In this document: piece by piece, positions 43,399 to 51,740 of the stretch
How the letters are laid out: each line of letters begins with the position of its first letter
How positions within the stretch are numbered: position 1 is the stretch's first letter
Assembly: GCF_000243815.2 (NCBI RefSeq)
Contig: NZ_AHMT02000052.1
Coordinates: forward strand, 35,001-99,000
DNA from: Leptospira alexanderi serovar Manhao 3 str. L 60
Lineage (GTDB): Bacteria; Spirochaetota; Leptospiria; Leptospirales; Leptospiraceae
DNA length: 64,000 nucleotides
Reading direction: 5' to 3'
Position numbers and translations under genes: made by a program
Notes under the pieces: generated by a model
Databases searched by the model: none
What the model was told of the DNA's origin: nothing
What the model saw: only the letters and a program-made list of their open reading frames with translations

Positions 43399-44499
43399 AT
43401 GCAAGTAAGATATTCATATTTAAAACAACAATTTGAAAATTGCGATGATCTTTGGGATGAATTAAAAAGGTTTGTTCCGACAGGAGATTTTACTTTAGGG
43501 AAACCTTTAATTGAATTTGAAAATCAATTCTCTAAGTTAATCGGTGCAAAGTATGCGATAGGAGTGAATTCGGGTACGGATGCTATTAAACTTTCCTTAA
43601 AAGCTCTCGGCGTAGGATTTGGCGACGAAGTGATTACAACGGCAAATACATTTGTAGCAACAGTAGGAGCGATTGCTGAGCTCGGAGCTATTCCGGTGTT
43701 CGTAGATTGCGATGATACTTTTTGTATGAATGTAGACTTGTTGGAAAAAGTCATTAGTAAAAAAACTAAAGCTATAGTTCCTGTTCATTTCACGGGTTAT
43801 ATGACTGATATGAGAAAATTGATGCCGATTGCAAAAAAATATAACCTACCTGTAGTAGAAGATGCTTGTCAGTCTATCCTAGGGGCAATCGAGAACAAAA
43901 AAGCTGGGACTTGGGGAAATACGGGAGCTTTTTCTCTTCATCCTTTAAAAAATCTGAATGTTTGGTCGGATGGAGGTGTTATTGTTACGGATGACGAGGA
44001 ACTTGCAAAAAATCTACGATTACTTAGAAATCACGGTTTGATCGATCGTGATAACGTTGAAATTTTAGGATGTAATTCTAGGTTAGATACCATACAAGCT
44101 GTTGTTGGCAATTGGCTTATTCCTAATGCGGTAGCTATTTCAAATAAACGTATTGAAAATGCGAATTATTATGATCAACATTTAAAAAATATTCCTCAAA
44201 TTACCCTTCCCCCAAGACCCAAGGATTTTAGAATTGTTTATCATTTATATATTGTTTTTGCAGAAAATCGAGATCATCTCTTAGATTATTGTATAAAAAA
44301 GGGAATAGAGGCTAAGGTACATTATCCGATTCCAATTTATAGACAAAAGGCACTAGCAGCCTATGGGTATAAAGAAGGTGATTTTCCTGTAACGGACGCA
44401 CATACGAAAAAGATTATTACGTTCCCTTGTGATCAACATCTTTCAAAGGAAGAAATTGATTATGTTGTTTCTACTGTAAAAGAATTCTATTCTAAGTAA
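43399..44499 (+). CDS. DegT/DnrJ/EryC1-type sugar aminotransferase (first of two)
   Basis: 366 residues, fold-type I PLP enzyme. GVNSGTDAIKLSLKALGVG near 55-73 binds PLP phosphate, PVVEDACQSILGA holds the ring-binding Asp near 155, and the PLP lysine is Lys184 in FSLHPLKNLNVWSDGG. Such enzymes transaminate keto-sugars on nucleotides using glutamate or glutamine, giving amino-sugars of the O-antigen. It is 40 percent-like in motif layout to the next gene but clearly distinct, implying either two amination steps or two different keto-sugar positions. Follows the SDR by six bases. Confidence 0.9.
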   Translation: MQVRYSYLKQQFENCDDLWDELKRFVPTGDFTLGKPLIEFENQFSKLIGAKYAIGVNSGTDAIKLSLKALGVGFGDEVITTANTFVATVGAIAELGAIPVFVDCDDTFCMNVDLLEKVISKKTKAIVPVHFTGYMTDMRKLMPIAKKYNLPVVEDACQSILGAIENKKAGTWGNTGAFSLHPLKNLNVWSDGGVIVTDDEELAKNLRLLRNHGLIDRDNVEILGCNSRLDTIQAVVGNWLIPNAVAISNKRIENANYYDQHLKNIPQITLPPRPKDFRIVYHLYIVFAENRDHLLDYCIKKGIEAKVHYPIPIYRQKALAAYGYKEGDFPVTDAHTKKIITFPCDQHLSKEEIDYVVSTVKEFYSK

Positions 44500-44507
44500 A
44501 TGATCTG

Positions 44508-45611
44508 ATGGTAAACATTCCTTATATAAATTTAGTTGAGCAGTGGAAAAACGAACGAGAAGAATTACTTCCGGTTCTTGATTCCGTTTTAGGTTCTGGT
44601 CAGTACATTGGTGGTCAAGAAGTAGCAAAGTTTGAAGAGGATGTTGCAAAGTTCTGCGGAGTGAAATACGCGGTTGCTTTAAATAGTGGAACTGATGCGC
44701 TCGTATGTGGGCTTTTGGAACTTGGTATTCAATCGGGTGACGAAGTAATTACTCCGCCAAACTCTTTTATTGCTTCTACAGCTTCGATTGTTCATCTAAA
44801 AGCGAAACCAGTATTTGTCGATGTAGGAGAAGACCAGAATTTAGATCCGGAAAAATTAGAAAAGGCTATCACGTCTAAAACAAAAGCGATTATGCCTGTT
44901 CATTTAACTGGCCGAGTTGCCGCGATGAATGAAATTATGAGGATTGCAGACAAATATTCTATACCCGTAATTGAAGATGCAGCACAATCTATTGGTTCTA
45001 AATATGATGGTAAGCTGAGTGGTTCTATTGGTAAAATTGGATGTTTCTCTACCCATCCATTAAAGAATTTAAATGCTTGCGGCGATGGTGGATTTTTGAC
45101 AACAAACGATGAGAAAATTTATAATTCTGTAAGTAAGGTTAGAAATCATGGTTTAATCGATAGGAATACTGTCGGTGAATTTGGTTTTGTAACGAGAATG
45201 GATGCAATCCAGGCGGCGATTTTAAATTTCCGTTTAACGCGTTTACCGCAAGTTATTGAAAAAAGGCGTCAGAATGCACAACTCTATAAAACTTTATTGG
45301 ATAAGAAAAATGTATTTATCCCAGAAGATAAACCTTTAGAATTTAATACTTATCATACTTTCGTAATTCAGGTTGAAAGAAGAGATGAGTTAAAAGATTA
45401 TTTATTTTCATTAGGTATTGAGACTTCTATTCATTATCCGATTCCGATACATCTTCAACCGGCAAGTAAAAATCTTGGTTATAAAAAAGGAGATTTTCCT
45501 ATTACGGAAAAGCAAGCGGATCGAATTTTAACTTTACCTGTTCATCAATATTTGAAAGAAGCTGATTTACATAAAATTGCTCAAGCTGTTAATCATTTTT
45601 ACGAATCGTAA
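44508..45611 (+). CDS. DegT/DnrJ/EryC1-type sugar aminotransferase (second of two)
   Basis: 367 residues. The same family landmarks: ALNSGTDALVCGLLELGI near 57-74, PVIEDAAQSIGSK with the PLP-ring Asp near 157, and Lys186 in FSTHPLKNLNACGDGG. It begins with PYINLVEQWKNEREELLPVL, typical of this family. It is expected to transfer an amino group to a nucleotide keto-sugar. It abuts the next gene directly (stop 45609-45611, ATG 45612), which argues for a functional link with the HAD-kinase fusion. Confidence 0.9.
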   Translation: MVNIPYINLVEQWKNEREELLPVLDSVLGSGQYIGGQEVAKFEEDVAKFCGVKYAVALNSGTDALVCGLLELGIQSGDEVITPPNSFIASTASIVHLKAKPVFVDVGEDQNLDPEKLEKAITSKTKAIMPVHLTGRVAAMNEIMRIADKYSIPVIEDAAQSIGSKYDGKLSGSIGKIGCFSTHPLKNLNACGDGGFLTTNDEKIYNSVSKVRNHGLIDRNTVGEFGFVTRMDAIQAAILNFRLTRLPQVIEKRRQNAQLYKTLLDKKNVFIPEDKPLEFNTYHTFVIQVERRDELKDYLFSLGIETSIHYPIPIHLQPASKNLGYKKGDFPITEKQADRILTLPVHQYLKEADLHKIAQAVNHFYES

Positions 45612-47246
45612 ATGAAGATAGGAATTGATTTAGATAACACGATTATATCATACGATAAATCGTTTGTCTTTGTGGGTAAAAAGATAGGTTTAATTCCGGA
45701 AAATTGGCTTGGAACTAAGCTAGAAGTTCGAAAGTTTTTACGAGAATCTAAGGATGGAGAAAATAAGTGGCAACGATTACAAGGAAAGGTCTACGGACGT
45801 TATATTCATTGTGCTGAGCTGTATCCTGGTGTTTATCGATTCTTATGGAGATGCAAAAAAAAAGGAATTCCGGTAGATGTAGTAAGTCATAAAACAGAAT
45901 ACGGACATTATGATGAAGAAAACATATCTTTAAGAGCAGCTGCTTTAAAATTCCTTATTGAAAATGGACTCTATCAAGCTGATAAAACTGGTTTTGTGCA
46001 AAATGTTTATTTTCATGATACACAAGAAGAGAAAATAAAAAAAATAGAAAGAGAAAATTATTCTTATTTTATCGATGATTTAAAAGAAATATTAATTCAT
46101 CCTTTATTGGCAAAGATTCAAAAGAAGTTTTTTTTTGATCCTCATCAAACTTCTTACGATTTTGAAGAAGGGAATGTTAATCAAGTAAGTTATTGGAATG
46201 AAATAGAACACTCTATCTTGGGAAAATACAATCAGGAAGATTTGGTTTATTTTAAAAGTGAATTCAATTTACCTGAATTAAAAAATGCATATTGGTGCGA
46301 AGGACAGGGTAATTCCAGGATAGCGTATTTAGAAACGTTAGATTCAGACAAATTTGCTCTAAAACTTTATCCGTCTGATTCTGATCATAATAGACTGAAT
46401 TCAGAATTTTTTGGGTTTAGACTTCTACATGAAAATTTAATTAAAAATGTTCCTGAACCAATTTTTTATAATAAAAAACTCAATTGCGGTATATATAGTT
46501 GGGTTGAAGGTGAGAAAATTATATCTTCATCTAAAATGGGATTGGATGCAATGCTTGATATGATGAAGAATTTAAGTTGGATTGCAAAATCTGAATTACC
46601 TAACGAAATAAGCAGAGCTTCTGCTTCTTGTTTTTCAGGTATAGATATAGAGAATCAGATTCAACGTAGATTGAAATTACTCTACCCTGCAACCGAATTT
46701 CATTCAGATTTGAAATCTTTTTTAGAAATGGACTTAATACCCTTTAAAGATTTTTTAATTGAATGGGTAAAAAAGAAATGGGGTGGAGAAGAAAGTTATA
46801 ATTCACCCATACCTAAAGAGTTTTTAATTTTGAGTCCTTCTGATTTCGGATTTCATAATATGCTAAAAAATAAAAATGGAGAATTTATTTTTTTAGATTT
46901 TGAATACTTCGGTTGGGATGATCCTGTTAAATTGATAGTAGATGTGTCTTTTCATCCTGCTATGAATTTACAAGAAGATGAAAGAAGTTATTGGAAAAAA
47001 GGCATGTTTGTTATTTTCGGAGATTTTCTGGAGAAGAAATATGAAGTTACCTGGGCTATGTATTCATTGTGTTGGTGTTTGATTCTATTGAATGAATTTA
47101 GAAAAGATATATGGATAAGAAGAGTTTTAGCAAATAGTAACAAACAAAACCATAAAGCTGAAATCTTAGCAAAACAGTTAAGCAAGTCAATTTATTTATT
47201 CAAATATATTCAAAAGAATTTTTATGCTCAGATTGAAAAAGGTTAA
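45612..47246 (+). CDS. HAD-like hydrolase fused to an aminoglycoside-phosphotransferase-like kinase
   Basis: 544 residues with two domains. The N-domain (about 1-200) has HAD motif I in GIDLDNTIISYD, a possible motif II in VVSHKTEYGH and motif IV in YSYFIDDLKEIL. The C-domain (about 210-540) is protein-kinase-like: ALKLYPSDSDHNRLNSEFFG (ATP-binding Lys/Glu region), a catalytic loop SPSDFGFHNML near 415 (Asp and Asn present; the usual HGD His is replaced) and the metal-binding LDFEYFGWDDP. One chain may thus both remove and add phosphate, or act on successive sugar-phosphate intermediates. I know no characterised protein of exactly this layout. Confidence 0.7.
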   Translation: MKIGIDLDNTIISYDKSFVFVGKKIGLIPENWLGTKLEVRKFLRESKDGENKWQRLQGKVYGRYIHCAELYPGVYRFLWRCKKKGIPVDVVSHKTEYGHYDEENISLRAAALKFLIENGLYQADKTGFVQNVYFHDTQEEKIKKIERENYSYFIDDLKEILIHPLLAKIQKKFFFDPHQTSYDFEEGNVNQVSYWNEIEHSILGKYNQEDLVYFKSEFNLPELKNAYWCEGQGNSRIAYLETLDSDKFALKLYPSDSDHNRLNSEFFGFRLLHENLIKNVPEPIFYNKKLNCGIYSWVEGEKIISSSKMGLDAMLDMMKNLSWIAKSELPNEISRASASCFSGIDIENQIQRRLKLLYPATEFHSDLKSFLEMDLIPFKDFLIEWVKKKWGGEESYNSPIPKEFLILSPSDFGFHNMLKNKNGEFIFLDFEYFGWDDPVKLIVDVSFHPAMNLQEDERSYWKKGMFVIFGDFLEKKYEVTWAMYSLCWCLILLNEFRKDIWIRRVLANSNKQNHKAEILAKQLSKSIYLFKYIQKNFYAQIEKG

Positions 47247-47255
47247 AGCTATAAT

Positions 47256-48053
47256 ATGGATGATCGTTCTAAACAATTAAGAAAACTTATAGTTGAAATG
47301 ATGGAATCAGAAAAAAGAGGGCATATTGGTCCAGCTTTATCATTAATTGAAATATTACGAGTTCTTTATGATGATATATTGAAATATGATCCTAAAAAAC
47401 CCAATTGGGAGGATCGAGATAGGTTGATTCTTAGTAAAGGTCATGGTTGTTTGGCTTTGTATTCTATTCTTGCAGATAAGGGTTTTTTTCCTCTTGATGT
47501 TTTAAAAACATTTGGCAAACCAGATTCAATACTTGGAGGGCATCCAGAAAGAGGAAAGGTCCCAGGCGTAGAGGCCTCAACAGGAGCTTTAGGACATGGT
47601 TTGTCGATTGGGGTTGGGATAGCGATTGCTGCAAAAATTAAAAAGAAAGATCATAGAGTTTTTGTAATTACAGGGGATGGAGAAATTAACGAAGGTTCTG
47701 TCTGGGAAGCAGCGTTATGTGCTGCTAAACATTCCTTATCAAATTTAACCGTAATCATAGATTATAATAAATTACAATCTTATGGTTTAACTGAAGAAGT
47801 TTTGAATCTTGAACCTTTAACGGATAAATGGAAAAGTTTTGGTTTCGCTATTGAAGAAGTAGATGGTCACAATATTAAAGAATTGAAAAGTTTATTTAGT
47901 AAATTGCCATTAAATAAAACAAAGCCGACTGCTATTATAGCACATACAATAAAAGGGAAAGGCTTTTCTATGGCCGAGGGAAACCCCCAGTGGCATCATA
48001 AGAATAAAATAACTCCTGAAGAATTCTCCATAATGTATGAAAGTTTAAACTAA
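47256..48053 (+). CDS. Transketolase, N-terminal (TPP-binding) subunit
   Basis: 265 residues. SKGHGCLALYSILADKGF and the TPP-binding motif GDGEINEGSVWEAALCAAKH with IIDYNK (GDG to N) are clear. It ends with AEGNPQWHHKNKITPEEF, as split transketolases do. With the next gene it forms a heterodimeric enzyme that moves two-carbon ketol units between sugar phosphates. Its place between an HAD-kinase and a 2OG oxygenase suggests a dedicated role in making an unusual sugar of the O-antigen, not the housekeeping pentose pathway. This is an inference. Confidence 0.9.
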   Translation: MDDRSKQLRKLIVEMMESEKRGHIGPALSLIEILRVLYDDILKYDPKKPNWEDRDRLILSKGHGCLALYSILADKGFFPLDVLKTFGKPDSILGGHPERGKVPGVEASTGALGHGLSIGVGIAIAAKIKKKDHRVFVITGDGEINEGSVWEAALCAAKHSLSNLTVIIDYNKLQSYGLTEEVLNLEPLTDKWKSFGFAIEEVDGHNIKELKSLFSKLPLNKTKPTAIIAHTIKGKGFSMAEGNPQWHHKNKITPEEFSIMYESLN

Positions 48054-48070
48054 AAGGTTAAAATATTATT

Positions 48071-49003
48071 ATGCGCAATACTAGCTTAAAAAGTGTTTAT
48101 CAATTGGCATTGCAAGATCCAAGGGTTGTATATATAGGTTCTGATTTAGGTGCAGGTGTATTAGATGAAATGAAACAAAATATTCCTGCCCGTTTTTATA
48201 TGGAAGGGGTAAGCGAGCAGCATATCGTTGGTATGTCTGCAGGAATGGCGATGGAAGGTTATATCCCTTATGTGAATACGATTGCTACTTTTCTTACTAG
48301 GAGATGTTTTGAGCAGGTTGCAGTAGATTTATGTTTACATGATTTACCTGTTCGTTTGATTGCAAATGGAGGAGGAGTTGTTTATGCTCCTCTTGGACCT
48401 ACGCATTTGGCGGTTGAAGATATAGCAATTCTTCGTGCCCTACCGAATATGACAATTATCGCTCCGTGTGATGCTGAAGAGATGAAAAGGTTGATGCCTT
48501 TGACAGTGGATTGGCCCCATCCAATTTATATCCGATTGGCAAAGGGTGGAGATAGGGTAATCAGTAAACCGGAGCTTGGTTTTGAAATTGGAAAAGCCAT
48601 TGTCATGAAAGAAGGTAAGGATGGTTTGTTCGTAACAACCGGAGTTATGACTCAGCTTGCTTTAGAAGCCATTCAGCAATTGGAAACTGAAGGGGTGAGT
48701 TGTGGAGTGATTCATATGCATACGATAAAACCTTTGGATGGAGATACTCTTAAAAAGTGGATTCCGAGAGTTTCCGGCGTGGTTACCGTAGAAGAACATA
48801 CTCGAATTGGTGGTTTGGGAAGCGCGGTTCTTGAATTTTGCAATGAAGAGATTCCGAATGAGACAGGAAAAATTAGAAGGATAGGTCTACCGGATCGATT
48901 TTCTGAAAAGTATGGAAGTCAGGAGTCTTTGTTAAATCACTTTGGAATTAACAAAGATGCTTTAGTGAAAACTATGAAGGATGCGATTGGTATTAAGAAA
49001 TGA
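48071..49003 (+). CDS. Transketolase, C-terminal subunit
   Basis: 310 residues with the pyrimidine-binding domain (FYMEGVSEQHIVGMSAGMAM, the conserved Glu in EQH) and the C-terminal transketolase domain (VTTGVMTQLALEAIQQLETEG; VTVEEHTRIGGLGSAV). It supplies the second half of the active site for TPP chemistry. It follows the N-terminal subunit by 17 bases, so the two are made together. A 407-base gap after it separates this part of the operon from the 2OG oxygenase gene. Confidence 0.9.
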   Translation: MRNTSLKSVYQLALQDPRVVYIGSDLGAGVLDEMKQNIPARFYMEGVSEQHIVGMSAGMAMEGYIPYVNTIATFLTRRCFEQVAVDLCLHDLPVRLIANGGGVVYAPLGPTHLAVEDIAILRALPNMTIIAPCDAEEMKRLMPLTVDWPHPIYIRLAKGGDRVISKPELGFEIGKAIVMKEGKDGLFVTTGVMTQLALEAIQQLETEGVSCGVIHMHTIKPLDGDTLKKWIPRVSGVVTVEEHTRIGGLGSAVLEFCNEEIPNETGKIRRIGLPDRFSEKYGSQESLLNHFGINKDALVKTMKDAIGIKK

Positions 49004-49410
49004 TAATGTTTCTTTTACATTTTAGATTTTCTTTTTCAAAATTCGCGATGGATTTTTTGCACTTAAAATACTAAAAGGCAATTCAAAAATCGTTTAGATT
49101 TAAAAAAACGTAAAAGTTCCTATTTAAGAGCTTTAAACTATTTGGAATGTGGGAATTCTTACAAATTTGGATCGAAAAAGAGATTTAAAACTCCAAAACG
49201 AATGTAATGTTACGTAACCTGTTGGAGCTCCTGCATTTTTTGAGAAACTTGCCGAATGATTAAAATCCATTTTGTAAGGTCTCTGGAAAACCTCTATAAA
49301 AAGGATTTTAGATGCAACAAGTGCCAAACGGCAGTTTAAAGCAGAGATTTTTTATAAAGAAATCGTTGTTTAGGGATTTTAAATACGAAAGTATAATAAA
49401 TTAGAAAAAT
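49004..49410. other. Gene-free stretch inside the O-antigen locus
   Basis: 407 bases without a gene, unusual in this tightly packed operon. It contains GTGGGAATTCTTACAAATTT (49148-49167), which resembles the interior of the MITE-like elements (GTGGGAACTACGACAAAT), and may hold a relic element. A new promoter for the downstream genes could also lie here. Confidence 0.4.
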
Positions 49411-50205
49411 ATGTTTTTATCTGAGTATGAACAACAAATAACAGATGAGTATGTTCGAAATGGTTATACTATTCAAAAAACTGCCGATCTAGGTTCGTTG
49501 GATTGGATCAGAGAAAGTATAGCGGATATAGTCAGGAATATTTTGGGTTTATCTAAAGAAGAGCCATCCGATATTCTTCTAAATCAAATTCATAAAAAGG
49601 TTTCCGTGAGCGAGTTGAATCCATTTCGTTTGAAGGTGATTCAATCCATGAATTCCTTAAAAGACTTTCGTTATCATTATTATAAAGTAGCTAAACCTTA
49701 TTTAGAAACGTTAGTCGGAAACGAATTATCCATGCAATTAAGAGTAAACTTAAGCATTCAATTTCCGAACGACGACAGTTCACTTCTTCCGGTTCATTCC
49801 GATACTTGGTCTGGAGATTCTCCGTATGAGATTGTAGTTTGGTTGCCAATCGTAGATTGTTATAAAACAAAATCCATGTATTTGCTTCCACCTAAGTCGT
49901 CCAAAAAGTTAATCTCGGATTTTAAGAATCAGTCCGGAGTGAGCAGCGAAAATTTATTTCAATCGATTTCAAAAGACGTTCAGTGGCTGGAAGTTAACTA
50001 CGGAGAAGTTCTTTTATTTGATCAAGGTTATCCTCATGGAAATCGAGTCAATGAGGAATCCGATACACGATGGTCTATGAATTGTAGGTTTAAATCTGTA
50101 TTTACTCCTTACGGAGATAAAAAGTTAGGGGAATTTTTTGAGCCGATCACCCTTCGTGCGGCTTCCAAAATCGGAATGGAATATCAGTTTCCAAAAGTGA
50201 AATGA
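49411..50205 (+). CDS. Sporadic carbohydrate cluster 2OG-Fe(II) oxygenase
   Basis: 264 residues. The iron-binding facial triad fits HSDTW (His/Asp, about 127-129) and a distal His in GYPHGNRVNEESDTRWSMN near 210, with the Arg of RWSMN likely binding 2-oxoglutarate. This matches the TIGR04322-type oxygenases found in scattered carbohydrate clusters together with an LIC12192-family protein, which is exactly the next gene here (four-base overlap ATGA). Such enzymes hydroxylate or desaturate a substrate with O2 and 2-oxoglutarate; which sugar is modified is unknown. Confidence 0.82.
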   Translation: MFLSEYEQQITDEYVRNGYTIQKTADLGSLDWIRESIADIVRNILGLSKEEPSDILLNQIHKKVSVSELNPFRLKVIQSMNSLKDFRYHYYKVAKPYLETLVGNELSMQLRVNLSIQFPNDDSSLLPVHSDTWSGDSPYEIVVWLPIVDCYKTKSMYLLPPKSSKKLISDFKNQSGVSSENLFQSISKDVQWLEVNYGEVLLFDQGYPHGNRVNEESDTRWSMNCRFKSVFTPYGDKKLGEFFEPITLRAASKIGMEYQFPKVK

Positions 50206-50594
50206 AAGGTGTGAGAGGTTATATATTTAGTCGGCCGTTTTTGGGAGAAAGAGTTCCACAACATGTGCAGAATATTGTCATTAGGGATTATTGCCAGAGA
50301 AACGGCCTACACTATTTACTGAGCGCGACCGAATATGCAATGGAAGGTTGCCATTTAATTTTGGAACAAGTCTTAGATGAATTAGTGAATCTAGAAGGAA
50401 TAATCCTCTATAGTTTATTTCAACTTCCTATCGATTCTGGAAATAGAAAACGTTTTTACGATCGTATCCTTTCATCTAATAAGATTTGTTACTTTGCAGT
50501 AGAAGGCTTAAAGTTAAGCGATCAAGAAGAGATGGAACGTATTGAAAATCTTTGGAAAATTAAACTTATATTGCCTGATTGTTTGAATTATTAA
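50202..50594 (+). CDS. LIC12192-family sporadic carbohydrate cluster protein
   Basis: 130 residues, no membrane segment or signal. It begins GVRGYIFSRPFLGERVPQHV and has the conserved-looking GIILYSLFQLPIDSGNRKRF and LPDCLNY end. It resembles the TIGR04323/LIC12192 family, named after a Leptospira gene. Members always seem to sit with the 2OG oxygenase upstream and have no known activity. The fold may be an alpha/beta domain related to resolvase-like N-domains (YSLFQLPID), but that is weak. It overlaps the oxygenase stop by four bases, so the pair is co-translated. Confidence 0.8.
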   Translation: MKGVRGYIFSRPFLGERVPQHVQNIVIRDYCQRNGLHYLLSATEYAMEGCHLILEQVLDELVNLEGIILYSLFQLPIDSGNRKRFYDRILSSNKICYFAVEGLKLSDQEEMERIENLWKIKLILPDCLNY

Positions 50595-50597
50595 TTT

Positions 50598-51035
50598 ATG
50601 AATCATTCCGTTATTCATGCGGTTAAAGCTTTAATTTATAGGGATGATCGTCGTATTTTATTGCAGCAACGCGATTTTACACCAGGAATCATATTTCAAG
50701 GTTATTGGACTTTTTTCGGCGGTCAAGTCGAGTCTGGTGAAAATCTAAAAGATGCATTGCAGCGGGAATTGGAAGAAGAGCTTGGATGTCTTCCTGGGAG
50801 TATTGATGACGAGTTGTTTCAATGGCAATGGAGGGACAAATCTATGGTTCATTGGAATCATTGTTTACCGGTTTATCTTGAAGTAAAAGAAGATGTTCTC
50901 ATTTTAAACGAAGGTCTCGGCATGAAATGGTTTCTATGGGAAGAGTTACATGAAAGTTTACCATTAGTTCCAGGTATTAGCGAAGATCTTTATAGAATTA
51001 AAAGTTTCTTAGATAAAATTTTTCTCGTTAGATGA
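50598..51035 (+). CDS. NUDIX hydrolase
   Basis: 145 residues. The Nudix box is GGQVESGENLKDALQRELEEELG (residues about 42-64; G-x5-E-x7-REuxEEuG pattern complete, quoted here in pieces as GGQVESGE, and RELEEELG). It starts four bases after the previous gene. Nudix enzymes split nucleoside diphosphates linked to another moiety. In a nucleotide-sugar cluster it may remove a wrong or excess nucleotide sugar. WTFFGGQVESG and VPGISEDLYRIK are other landmarks; the substrate is unknown. Confidence 0.88.
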   Translation: MNHSVIHAVKALIYRDDRRILLQQRDFTPGIIFQGYWTFFGGQVESGENLKDALQRELEEELGCLPGSIDDELFQWQWRDKSMVHWNHCLPVYLEVKEDVLILNEGLGMKWFLWEELHESLPLVPGISEDLYRIKSFLDKIFLVR

Positions 51036-51041
51036 TAAAGA

Positions 51042-51707
51042 ATGGGAAAGCTTAAGAGTATAGTTACACCGCTTCACAAAGCGACTCAGAGAGATTATCT
51101 GGCCCGTATGCAGGATCATAAGGTAGAATGTATGATCAAGGCGAAAGAATACGGTTTTGATTATTGGGATGGAGATCGCCGTTTCGGATACGGCGGATAT
51201 AAATATATTCCCGGCAGATGGAAGCCAGTTGCAGAAACTTTGATTCAAGATTACAACCTTAAATCTGGATCCAAGGTTTTAGATGTGGGATGTGGAAAAG
51301 GCTTTTTACTCTATGAAATGCTATTGATCGAGCCTGGGTTAAAAGTTGTAGGTTTTGATTCTTCAGTTTATGGGCTTGGAAATGCAAAAGAAGAAGTAAA
51401 ACCGTATCTCTTTTCATACAAGGCTCAGGATCCTTATCCGTTTGGGGATAAAGAATTTGATTTAGTCATCTCTCTTGGTACCTTTCATAATTTAAAGCTA
51501 TTTGAGTTGAAATCCGCTCTGAAAGAAATGGAAAGAGTTGGTAGAAACGGTTATTTGATGTTAGAAAGTTATCGAAATGAAAAAGAGCTTTTTAACTTAG
51601 AATGCTGGGCTTTAACTGCGGAATCTTTATTAGAAGTTTCCGAATGGATTTGGTTATACCGTGAGTTTGGTTATACCGGAGATTACGAGTTTATATTTTT
51701 TGAATAA
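51042..51707 (+). CDS. Class I SAM-dependent methyltransferase
   Basis: 221 residues. The SAM-binding motif I is VLDVGCGKGFLLYEM (about 78-92), motif II-like VVGFDSSVYGL and motif IV DLVISLGTFHNL follow. The N-terminal part has RRFGYGGYKYIPGRWKPVAE, an aromatic-rich segment. It could methylate a sugar or another small molecule in the pathway started by the oxygenase/LIC12192 pair. It follows the NUDIX gene by six bases and is the last intact gene before a decayed acyltransferase. Confidence 0.85.
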   Translation: MGKLKSIVTPLHKATQRDYLARMQDHKVECMIKAKEYGFDYWDGDRRFGYGGYKYIPGRWKPVAETLIQDYNLKSGSKVLDVGCGKGFLLYEMLLIEPGLKVVGFDSSVYGLGNAKEEVKPYLFSYKAQDPYPFGDKEFDLVISLGTFHNLKLFELKSALKEMERVGRNGYLMLESYRNEKELFNLECWALTAESLLEVSEWIWLYREFGYTGDYEFIFFE

Positions 51708-51740
51708 ATGAAATTTTAGATGAATTAAATTTTTGAAATT

